From NCBI GenBank assembly GCA_003550305.1, contig QKYT01000132.1, forward strand, positions 73,223 to 137,222: a DNA stretch of 64,000 nucleotides. Direction: 5' to 3'. The notes beneath the pieces were generated by a model, which was given only the letters and a program-made list of their open reading frames with translations, ran no database searches and was not told the origin of the DNA. The position numbers and the translations under genes were made by a program. This stretch comes from Glomus cerebriforme (lineage: Eukaryota; Glomeromycota; Glomeromycetes; Glomerales; Glomeraceae). Shown one piece after another: positions 12,456 through 22,139 of this stretch. Position 1 is the stretch's first letter; the number at the start of each line of letters is the position of its first letter.

Positions 12456-14024
12456 ATGCACTCACAGAAATCTTTCCTTCAGGAAGATAATTTGTTACAA
12501 CTTCCAGCAACAGCATATTTCACAAAAATCAATTCCGATGCATTCACACAACTTAATCAATCTATCATATCACAAAATATAATTCAAGAAGAACCAACAA
12601 CAAATGATTATATAAAATATAATAAAAATGTAACATTTTCATATCAACCATACTTATATAAATTTCAACAGGGACCACTTGGAGAACATGATAGTTATTT
12701 AATAGGATTATTAAATTTAAATTTTATTTCTTCTTCTTCAATAAATATAAATAATATTTGTTTAAAATTCAAAGGAAAAGAAAAAGTTAAATGGTTGGTT
12801 AAAGATGGACCTAGAAGTAAAAGAGTTTATGAAGAAGAACAAATTTTATGTGATGTTAAATATAAAATTTGGGAGTCAACAAGATCTAATAACAATGGAT
12901 CTAGATTGATTGATTTATTATCATTATCACCAATTGGAGCTAATGAAAGTGATTCTGTAGTAAAGATACCATTTAAAGTGAAATTACCATATAATTTACC
13001 GAATAGCTTTGAAACAGACATTGGTAATGTAGAATATACACTTAAAGTCATAATAACTACATCAAATGGTGTTGGAAGTGGAAATGGAATTTCAGCTACC
13101 AGTGGAGTTTTATCTACGTTATTACAACAACAACATAGTAGTGAAATTAAAATTCCACTTAAACATACATTAATCTTAAATAACGATAATAATCCTCCAT
13201 ACATTATACACGGAGAGAATACTGCTAGTAGAAAAAGTATTACTTATATTAACGTGCTTCCTGTGTTGAATTATACTTTGGTGTTACCACCTAATAAAAT
13301 AATTAATATTGGAGTGTATATTTCAATTCCAATTCGGGTTAGAATATTGGAACCAGGAGTAAGTTTGGAGAAGATTGAAATTATGTTGAGGACATCAAAA
13401 GATTATAGAACAAAAAATAGCGATTCAAGACATGTTAAAGAAATTTCTGGTAAAATTATTATACCACGTAAGAACATTAATTTCATGAATTTAAAAGACA
13501 ACAAAAAGAAGAAGAATATTAAGTACGAAAGAGTTGATGGAGAATGTATTCAAAATATAAATTTTTATATACCAAACGATACATTGCCAACATATAATGG
13601 TCGTTATATTACGATTACTCATCAATTATTATTAAAATTTTGTTTATTACATACAAATCAAAAAGGTCAAATTAGTAGATTAAATGATTTCATTGCTGAA
13701 GAACATATTAATATTTCAAACATACAAAAAAATTTCAATATTCAATTACCTAATGCTCCTTTGCCTCCGAAATTTTTTAATCCTAAGCAATTTACTAGTA
13801 CACAATTTACAAGTAGTGTTGATATTCTACAATCTATTATTCCTAAATGTAGTTTTACCACTAATTCGAGCAAAAGTAGTGATAGTAGTGGTAGTAGTAA
13901 AGATAGTTTAAGTATGGATTCTTTATATTATTATTCTCGTCCTGCTTCTTCTTTATTTTCTTTACATTCGATCAATTCTACTCCAAATGGTGGTATAATA
14001 CACGTTTTCTCCAATCAATTGTAA
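12456..14024 (+). CDS. arrestin-like (alpha-arrestin/ART family) protein
   Basis: Intronless frame of 522 residues. Residues about 55-205 fit an arrestin N-domain: LIGLLNLNF, a KFKGKEKVKW strand, and the hallmark IPFKVKLPYNLPNSFE followed by VEYTLKVII. Residues about 265-420 fit an arrestin C-domain: NYTLVLPPNKIINIG, IPIRVRILEPGVSLEKIEI and a later HQLLLKFCLL strand. A serine-rich tail at about 465-500 is a plausible phosphorylation region. Alpha-arrestins link membrane transporters to Rsp5/Nedd4 ubiquitin ligases for endocytosis. I did not find a clear PPxY motif in the frame, so direct Rsp5 binding is not shown. Confidence is good for the fold and low for the specific role. Confidence 0.75.
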   Translation: MHSQKSFLQEDNLLQLPATAYFTKINSDAFTQLNQSIISQNIIQEEPTTNDYIKYNKNVTFSYQPYLYKFQQGPLGEHDSYLIGLLNLNFISSSSININNICLKFKGKEKVKWLVKDGPRSKRVYEEEQILCDVKYKIWESTRSNNNGSRLIDLLSLSPIGANESDSVVKIPFKVKLPYNLPNSFETDIGNVEYTLKVIITTSNGVGSGNGISATSGVLSTLLQQQHSSEIKIPLKHTLILNNDNNPPYIIHGENTASRKSITYINVLPVLNYTLVLPPNKIINIGVYISIPIRVRILEPGVSLEKIEIMLRTSKDYRTKNSDSRHVKEISGKIIIPRKNINFMNLKDNKKKKNIKYERVDGECIQNINFYIPNDTLPTYNGRYITITHQLLLKFCLLHTNQKGQISRLNDFIAEEHINISNIQKNFNIQLPNAPLPPKFFNPKQFTSTQFTSSVDILQSIIPKCSFTTNSSKSSDSSGSSKDSLSMDSLYYYSRPASSLFSLHSINSTPNGGIIHVFSNQL

Positions 14025-14714
14025 AAAATCTTTTTAATATTTATTATTTAATAAAAATTATTATTATATAAATTAAATAAAAAAGACGTGTAATAGTAAT
14101 AGGCTCATTATTTAAGTTAATTTTCCTCATTTAATACTTCTTATTGCACCCATAATATGATAGTATTAAAAGTTTATTATTAGAGCTAATTCTCCTCATT
14201 TAATGCTTCATATTGCCACTCAGTCTATGTTGCTTTCCAAATAGTGCTTGACTTTATGACGTTTCGAATATTGTGGGATCTGACACGGCAAAAAGTTACT
14301 CAAATGTTCACAGAAATTGTGGATAGGCTAATTACTTTCTTTTTCAAATTACTTACGTTTTTTAATACAATACCGGCAAACCAGTTTATTTGAAGAAAAC
14401 AAAACAAGCTCTGGAAATAAGAAGTTTAGATGTAATGAATGTGGATATTGATTTAATGACCCCGAATTGCATTACTTTGAATTATTTATTTGTATAACAA
14501 CTGATTCAATCCCATCCAAGATATATGATGCCATGTATTAATAATGCTATAAAATCTACGTCTTGTGCTATTTTGTTCCTATGTTCAATGTGTAACCGTG
14601 TATATGTATCGATTACCTAACACTGCATATAAGAATAATTAACTTAAAGGTGAAGATTTATAAATAATTTTTTTTTTCAATTTATTTATTTTTATAGAAT
14701 AAAAAAATCCACTT
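14025..14714. other. intergenic between convergent genes, with a short tandem duplication
   Basis: Spacer between the arrestin-like gene and the convergent methyltransferase gene. At about 14100-14220 a unit of about 65-70 bases containing CTCATTTAATACTTCTTATTGC is repeated as CTCATTTAATGCTTCATATTGC. The rest (14230-14700) has short broken frames but no recognisable gene. Confidence 0.5.
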
Positions 14715-16059
14715 TTATTTAGAAGAACCAGAGAAATCATTGAAATCATTTGACCTATCTGAATCTTCTGAATTCTTTGAATATTCTGATTCTTCTGTAT
14801 CATCGAAATTCTGCACATCCACTTTTTCACATGAATCCTCCTCAATTTTCTTTAGTTGTATCAAAAATGCGGTATGACTTGATGGCATATGCGCGGGCCT
14901 ACAAACATAAGCTAAAGCTTTTTCGGGTATTTTATTATCCATAACTAATTTATTTACAGAAAAAGCAATATTTTCATCCATTTTACTTCTAATGACAGTA
15001 GCTCTAACTTCCCATGGTCTCCATTGAACCTCTAATACTTGTATTGTAGCCAATTTAAATTTATTTTCTCTAATAAATTTAATTAAATTTAATATTTGTG
15101 TAATATTTGGCAAATAACATATCATAAATCCATCTAACTTTAATTTTGGTGTAATCGTAGATAATTCTAACCAAGGTTCTGGCATATCTAATACTACACC
15201 ATCATATTTTTCTGTATTTTCTGGTAAAGAATTTAATACATCAGAACAAGAGCCGGTACTAAACGTTATATTATTGTAATAAATTCCTCGAAAATATTGT
15301 TCAATGTTTTTCTGAGCTTTACGAATACTATCTGCATTTATGTCTATTGTATGTATATGACCTGTCGGATATATTGCTCTTGCTAAATATAACGTTAAAG
15401 ATCCATTTCCTGTACCTGCCTCTAATATTCTTGAATATGGATATAAATCAAGAAGCGCAACCTAATATAAAAAAAGGAGAGTATAATTTTTTATTTCAAA
15501 ATTACGATATAGATAATTTGTAAACTTAAAATTATGTTAGAAGAAAAAATTATTACTATTGTGTTAGCATCTTTTGGATATATTGGAGTGGTGCGTCGTG
15601 AAATTTTTAATACATATCTAAAATTGATTAAAATTAGACCGGTTTAATTGATTGTTTAAAAAAAAAAAAACTTACTCGTCCAGAGTTGGAAAATGAAGTG
15701 TAAAAGATTTTTCTAGATCAAAAAGATTTTTCGCATGAGAATATAATAAATTTACAAGAAAATTCTTTGCATAATAAAATACCTTTATTAGTTTTAACAA
15801 TAGAACGTATGGATTTTCCAATTATAGAATCATGATAAATGATACCACTATAGTTTTCAGTTTTTGAACCTTTTTTCAAAGGTCCTATCAATGATATTCT
15901 TGGACCTTTAATTTTTTTTGTTGTATCACGTAATACTACAGTATCTCCTTCGAAAAATTTTGTTTTATCAAATTTTTCAATTATAATTTTTGTAGTATCA
16001 ACTATTGTTCGAACATTTTGATAAATTTTTGAATTTGACTTTCTACAAATCATCATCAT
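14715..16059 (-). CDS. tRNA (adenine-58-N1)-methyltransferase, TRMT61B/Trm61 type
   Basis: Four predicted exons on the minus strand: 16059-15783, 15712-15676, 15617-15557 and 15461-14715, giving 373 residues. The family makes m1A at position 58 of tRNA. An N-terminal domain with GDTVVLRDT and GKSIRSIVKTNK is followed by SFTLHFPTLDEYV across a splice and TPIYPKDANTIVALLD, typical of the TrmI/Trm61 family. The SAM-binding motif I is ILEAGTGNGSLTLYLARA (residues about 137-154), with HTIDINAD after it and VVLDMPEPW as the motif near the active site. A Ser/Asp/Glu-rich tail ends the protein. The single-polypeptide character and the closeness to the mitochondrial/bacterial branch suggest the mitochondrial enzyme, not the nuclear Trm6/Trm61 pair. 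It is divergent from CRIPT, 187 bases apart. Confidence 0.85.
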
Positions 16060-16246
16060 TTTAAAGAACAGATATCAGTAATGATTAAACGCTATTTAAA
16101 GACAAGTAGAGCATGTGATGACGATCAATTCAGCATGCACGTGACACATTATTTATTTTGTGTAACATGCCCAAAAAATATATAAGGATTCTACCTTATG
16201 GTAACTTTTTCTATAATTTCCCCATTATACTTTGTTGCACTAAAAC

Positions 16247-16991
16247 ATGGTCTGTAAAAAATGTAAGTTGTTAAAAACTCTCATTTTAAATCCGAATCTT
16301 TTGATCTAACTTAATTATCATATTTAAAGGTGAAAAGAAATTATCAAAAGTAATTTGCCCCGACAAATGGAAGGATGGATCAAGAAATACAGCAGGTATG
16401 TTATTTTATGATTTAGATTCAGTTGTCTTTTAATTACAACCCTAATCCAATTTTCAATGTTTAAAGTCGGAACTGACAGAAAACTAAGCGAAAACAAATT
16501 ATTAAGTAAACCCGGAAAGAATCGGTATACTGTAAATTAATTAATTAATTTAATTTGTTATAAAATATTTTAGTGTTTAATTTATTTTTTAACTTAATTT
16601 ATTATTTTAGATTTAAACCATACGAGAACAAATGTAAAATTTGCAAATCTCGAGTACATCAAGAGCATGCGCATTATTGTCAAGGTAATGATTTTATATT
16701 TATTTAGGGCAGTGTCCACTTTTATATTTTTCTTTTTCCTCTTTTTGAATTATACAGGAAGAGAGAATCGTTGGGTTTCATGTTAAATTATTGGAGGTAT
16801 CTTATCATACGACATATAGTTAAATTAGAATAAATATTCTAGCCTAGATGATTTTTCATTTTCCCAAAGTAGAAAATTTTCTAATTTTTATTTATTTTTT
16901 TTTTTTAGGATGTGCTTATAAACAAGGAATTTGTGCAATGTGTGGTAAACAAATTCTTGATACTTCTATGTACAAGCAAAGTTCTAAATAG
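16247..16991 (+). CDS. CRIPT: CRIPT, cysteine-rich zinc-binding protein
   Basis: Five predicted exons: 16247-16262, 16330-16395, 16467-16524, 16611-16684 and 16909-16991, giving 98 residues, close to the usual 101. It begins MVCKKCEKKLSKVICPDKWK, continues with KPGKNRFKPYENKCKICKS and ends with HYCQGCAYKQGICAMCGKQI. All the CxxC pairs that bind zinc are present. CRIPT was named for binding PDZ proteins in neurons, but its wide conservation reflects a role with the minor (U12) spliceosome. That is of interest because two introns in this window carry U12-type donor signals. The first exon is only 16 nt, so the gene would be missed without splicing. The promoter is shared with the divergent tRNA methyltransferase gene. 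Confidence 0.93.
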
Positions 16992-17427
16992 TTTATTGAA
17001 CTTTTTATATATTAGACATTAGCTAATTATCATAAGGTCAGAAGGAAGTTGCATCATCCAGATTATTTAAAATATGACACAATAGTTGGAATTACGTTAT
17101 TTGATTAAAGACCTATCATGTATTGCTATGGATCATTATCTTGAATAAATCTTTTTTTTTTCCTTTTTTTTTTTAAAAAAAAAAAAACTCTTTTCCATTA
17201 CTAAATTTGGTCGTGAAAATTTATTTTTATGTAAAATTTCTCACGATCACATGGTATTTCCAAGTCATTCGCGTCAATCAGTGTTCATACATATCTCGTG
17301 TTTGTTAAGAGAACCTCTTTTTTTTCATCCAATATCAATTATTATATCATTTCATCTTTGCCTTTTGTTTCGGGTTTCTTTTTCATTCCCTGGTTATATT
17401 CGAACTATTATAGTATAAATCTCGCAA
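16992..17427. other. intergenic, CRIPT to glutaryl-CoA dehydrogenase
   Basis: AT-rich spacer with T and A runs near 17150-17190. It probably holds the CRIPT 3' end and the promoter of the next gene. Nothing else seen. Confidence 0.6.
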
Positions 17428-19344
17428 ATGTTTGGTGTTGGATTTTCATGCCTAAGACCAACAATTTTTAGAAATGCTGCTCAAAGTTTGTCTTTAAGAG
17501 CAATGTCTGTCAAAGTTTCAAGTATGTCTCAATTTTCTTTATTTTTGATTGTGAATTTATAAATTAAGTTTAATTTTTGTTATTAGGCTTACCAAAATAT
17601 AACTGGGAAGATCCACTTTTGTTAGAGTCTCAACTTACAGACGAAGAAAAAGCTGTAAGGTAATATATTATATAAATTATTTGTATTATAATGATTCCGT
17701 AAATTAACCAATTGTATAACACATTTTAGAGATACTGCACAAAATTATTGTCAGGAAAAACTCTTCCCAAGAGTTTTAGAAGCTTATCGACAAGAACGTA
17801 TGGTTTATTTTGAATAGATTTTTTTTTTTTATTCATTATTTTTATTTATATATCTTTAAACAATTTTAATAGGATTTGACCGTGAAATTCTTAACGAAAT
17901 GGGTTCTCTGGGTTTACTTGGATCCACTATTCAGGGGTATGGCTGCGCCGGCGTTTCTTCTGTCGCGTATGGTCTTATTGCTCGTGAAGTGGAAAGGTAT
18001 GCGTTTTTACCACTTATTTTTACGCAAGTTTATAACTGTTTCTAATTTTTGATCAATTTATTTAGAGTAGATAGCGGCTATCGATCTGCTATGAGCGTAC
18101 AATCATCACTTGTTATGCATCCTATATATGCTTACGGTACTGAAGAGCAAAAACAAAAATATTTACCCAAATTAGGTAATTCTTTGTATAAATATAGACA
18201 AAAACGCGTTAAATTATTTTGACACTTTTTTTTGCAGCAACTGGTGAACTTGTTGGTGCTTTCGGGTTGACAGAACCTAATCATGGTTCAGATCCAGCAA
18301 ATTTAGAAACATATGCACAGAAAGAAAATGGGGTATATATTTTGCATGGATCAAAGACTTGGATTACAAATTCACCAATTGCTGATGTTTTTATTGTTTG
18401 GGCAAAATCAAAAGAAGATCAAAAAATTCGTGGGTTCATATTGGATAAAGTATATAAATATTACAAGAGATTCATTTATAATTAATTAATAGATTTATTG
18501 TGAAAATTTGATTAAAATAATTTTTTTCGTAATAATCAATGAAGGGAATGAAAGGACTGTCAGCTCCAGCAATTAAAGGTAAGTTGTCTCTTCGAGCTTC
18601 CATAACAGGAATGATCATGATGGACAATGTGGAAGTACCCGAAGAGAATTTACTACCAAATGTCGAAGGTTTAAAAGTGAGAATATATAACAGATGATTA
18701 AATTGGTTGTTCAAATATGTTTGATCTTAATTTCTATATCAAATTTTTAGGGGCCATTCGGTTGTCTGAATAATGCACGTTATGGCATTGCTTGGGGCGT
18801 CCTTGGATCATCCGAGTTTTGTTTAGCTCAAGCCCGAGATTACGCTCTCGGTCGTTACCAATTCGGAGTGCCATTAGCTAGATTTCAATTAATCCAAAAG
18901 AAATTTGCTGATGCTAGTACTGAGGTTCAGTGATTATATATTGTATTAATCATTATTTCAACCTATTTGTAATCTTCTTTTTCAATAGATTGCTATCGGT
19001 CTTCAAGCTTGTCTTCAAGTAGGCCGATTAAAAGACGAAGGTAAAGTAGCACCTGAAATGATTTCTCTCATAAAGCGTAATTCCTGCGGTAAAGCTTTGG
19101 ATATTGCACGTTCAATGAGAGATGTTTTGGGTGGTAATGGTATAAGTGATGAATATCATATAATTAGACATGAACAGAATTTATGTACAACTAATACTTA
19201 TGAAGGTAAATTATCAATTTTTATTATTTAATATTATTTGAAGTGTTTAATTTACTTTAATTTAAAATGATGTTAGGAACACATGATATTCATGCTCTTA
19301 TATTGGGAAGAGCTATTACTGGAATTCAAGCATTTACAGCTTAA
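17428..19344 (+). CDS. GCDH: glutaryl-CoA dehydrogenase, mitochondrial
   Basis: Ten predicted exons: 17428-17521, 17587-17659, 17730-17797, 17873-17996, 18066-18175, 18238-18449, 18545-18676, 18751-18924, 18989-19205 and 19277-19344, giving 423 residues (human enzyme 438). This FAD enzyme of the acyl-CoA dehydrogenase family converts glutaryl-CoA to crotonyl-CoA in lysine and tryptophan breakdown. Visible marks are [17 protein letters not shown], the FAD/substrate segment [21 protein letters not shown], and near the end [20 protein letters not shown] with Glu401 at the catalytic-base position. The first 25-30 residues (basic, Ser/Leu/Phe-rich) look like a mitochondrial presequence. The donor after exon 8 reads GTTCAG, which is weak but is the only site that keeps the frame. 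No partner genes are adjacent. Confidence 0.94.
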
Positions 19345-19812
19345 ATAAATTCTGGTTAGCATATTAAAATTTTTTATATTTAATTTTTTAATTTAAATTA
19401 TATGAAGCCTGGTATAGTATCAATAAAAAAAAAATTCTCAGATAGACATTTAACCTTTTATTCCTACAATGATTAGTAAACATAAGCGCAAATATAAAAA
19501 AGTGTATTTTTAAAAATTATTTTTTTGTGAGCTAAATGGCCATTACATTGTATACATATGTGAAGTACGCTATCATTACTAATAAAACTCAACATTACTA
19601 AGTAAAGTCTAAATTAGGTAACAAGTTCTGTAAGGGAATAAGAGGATAATATTTTTGAGCACCCTGTCAAGCTTTGTTTTGCATTGGAAGTAGAAAACAC
19701 TTTGAGATAAGTAGTACAAGTGCAAATTCGACACACGGATGCTCACGTGTTTTATGGATAAGATGCATTTATAACGATTTTACAAAAAAAATTGTTTAAA
19801 AAAATATTCGCG
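19345..19812. other. intergenic, GCDH to NDUFS6
   Basis: Spacer with no recognisable gene. It contains a short A run near 19425 and the CACGTG hexamer near 19744-19749 in ACTCACGTGTTT context, about 65 bases before the NDUFS6 start; this could be a bHLH-type site. Confidence 0.45.
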
Positions 19813-20598
19813 ATGAATGTTTTAAATCGTTCAACTTCTATTATAAACATTTTAAAACAACCAATTTCTTATAGAAATAATTTAATACCCTTTTCAAGAT
19901 ACTCTTTTACTTATCCTAGATATTATGCTACAAAAGAGGGTCCCGAAGCGACCGAAATCACTAACACTACTACAATGAATGCAACGACAAAAAGTACTTC
20001 TGTTGATATTCCAAATTACAGGGTTGCCTGGTCAAAAAGTCAAAAACCAAGAGATGAGGCAATGATAGGACCTCGTTTTGAGCAAACCGATCTTGAAGCA
20101 CAGGTATTTTTCATATTTTAATGTTTAATGTTGGGAAATAAATTGAAATTTTCATTTATTTAGCCAAGACCATTAGCAGCAATTGATTTAATTGCTGAAG
20201 AACCAATTCACTATGTAGAAGGAAGAGTTGCTGTTTGTCATGGAGGTAATTTTTTTTATGGAAAAAAAATGTTTGGTTTTTAATAGAAAACGATTTAAGA
20301 TGTTTATTAAATAATTTTGTTTTTTTTTTGTAATTTTAGGTAAAGGGGCATTGGGTCATCCACAGATATATATAAACCTGGTAATATATTATTATTATTT
20401 ATGTTTAAAATTTTAAATTCCTAATTTTTTTTTTAAAAAAAATAATCCCTTTCATCTATAGGACCAGCCAGGAGCTCATTCTTGTGGTTATTGTAAGTTA
20501 ATCTATTTTTTGATTATATGATATATATTAGTATATTTTTTAAATTTGATTTTATTTATTTAGGTGGAATAAGGTTTGAACAAAAAGGTCATCATTAG
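19813..20598 (+). CDS. NDUFS6: NADH:ubiquinone oxidoreductase zinc-binding subunit NDUFS6
   Basis: Five predicted exons: 19813-20103, 20164-20245, 20340-20380, 20461-20491 and 20564-20598, giving 159 residues. This accessory subunit of mitochondrial complex I binds a zinc ion in the peripheral arm and is needed for a late assembly step. The C-terminal zinc site is clear: VAVCHGGKGALGHPQIYINL, then GAHSCGYCGIRFEQKGHH. Upstream, RVAWSKSQKPRDEAMIGPRF is typical of the fungal subunits. The first 45 residues are rich in Arg, Ser, Tyr and Asn with few acids, as expected for a mitochondrial presequence. I chose the ATG at 19813; the open frame extends slightly upstream but without another ATG. The last three exons are tiny (41, 31 and 35 nt). 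Confidence 0.93.
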
Positions 20599-22139
20599 TA
20601 TTTATAATAAAAATTCTTTTTTAGGATAAGTAAAAAAAAATCATTTTTTTATAATAGAGCTTTAAAAATATATGCAGTATAAGATGTAATACAAATTTTT
20701 GTAATTATTTTAACATTTCAAAGTGTTTATTGTAATATTCAAAGGTTTCAATTCAAGATTTAGTAATTTAATCAAAATAATCGAAACTAATCATTTTTTT
20801 ATTGAAAAAAATCTATTTTTTATGTAATAATTGAACAGTTTGCCCTTAAAGTAAAACACATATAATTTACTTTTAATATTTTTTAATAGAAACCAACCAA
20901 AATAATCATAAAAAAATAAAATAATATGAATACAAGATGCCAAAAATAAAATAAAGAAATGAAATGAAAAATGATAATGATAATAATAAAATAATAATAA
21001 TAATGAAAAAAAAGGAAATCCTATCTTATTTTACACAGAATAATCATTATATAAACTTAGTTATAAAGGAAACTTTAAAATTTAGATATTATTTTAACCC
21101 GCCCTTAATTAAAGTAATATCTTAAGTCATTGTGAATAAAACGCCTCAAAAGTGAATTTTATTATTTTTTTGCTGTTTGGCTTGCCCTTTTTTACCTTAA
21201 GTAATCAATAAAATATTAATTACTTGAAATAAAAAAAAAACCATGATATAAATAAAGTAAGAGAAATTCACCTCATTTTACAAATCACCCCAAACCCAAC
21301 AGCGTATTTTGTCATTTTCGATCTATTAAAAAGAAAGAAAATATATATTAATCATAATTTCTTACTAAACATGTGATCAACTGATAAAATTAAAAATAAT
21401 GGATTAACGGATTACCAAAATTATAAAAAAATCATAGTCAGAATGTTGCTTATTCGTCAATTATTTTAACGATCAAAAGCTATATCAATAAAAACAAAAG
21501 GGAAGGACAGGCGGATTATTAAATAAAATTGGTTTAAAGTTCGTAAAATTAACTTGGTTGATAACAGGCGTTGGACAGTAGTTATTGTTTTTTTTTGTGA
21601 TGTAAACTTTTGGAATCATTATAGTAAAATCGTTTGTTGTTCTCTTTTTTGAGGTTCAATGGTTGATAATATAAAGTTCATTATAATTATTAAGATCTGT
21701 GTTTGGTCAATATAAGATAGGTACATAAAACTAAGGGAAAAGGTCAAAAATTCAGAACTTTCCCTTTCCCTCACACCAATCTAAAAAAAAGAACATCCCA
21801 ATCTCACCAAAGGCACAAAAAGAACATGTTAATAAAAAAAAAAAAAAAAAGAGGAAAAAGTGAAATAAAATAAAATGTTCAAATAAATGATACTAAGACG
21901 CAAACTGCGTTGGATCTATTCAAAAAGAAAATATAAAAAAAAAAGGAGAAAGAAAAATAGTACAACACATAAAGATAACATATTAGAAATACATTATGTT
22001 ACATAAATTGAAAATTCTGGATTATCAAGCCAACCACAAAAAAACAATATAAGAACAACCTACCCGAAACCCACCAAATCTCACTAATGATAATGTCGCT
22101 ATTTGACAATTGTTATGGTATTCATGGAATTCAAAATTA
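20599..22139. other. intergenic between convergent genes
   Basis: A 1.5 kb AT-rich stretch between convergent NDUFS6 and the RRM-protein gene. It has many A and T runs and simple ATA/TAA repeats near 20975-21010. It probably includes long 3' untranslated regions. No gene or structured element recognised. Confidence 0.55.

Noticed and set aside
12827..13204. Minus-strand frame of 125 residues
   Set aside because: Lies fully antisense to the arrestin-like gene and has no family signal.
14639..14845. Minus-strand frame of 68 residues in another phase
   Set aside because: Overlaps the acidic tail of the tRNA methyltransferase in a different frame; repetitive composition only.
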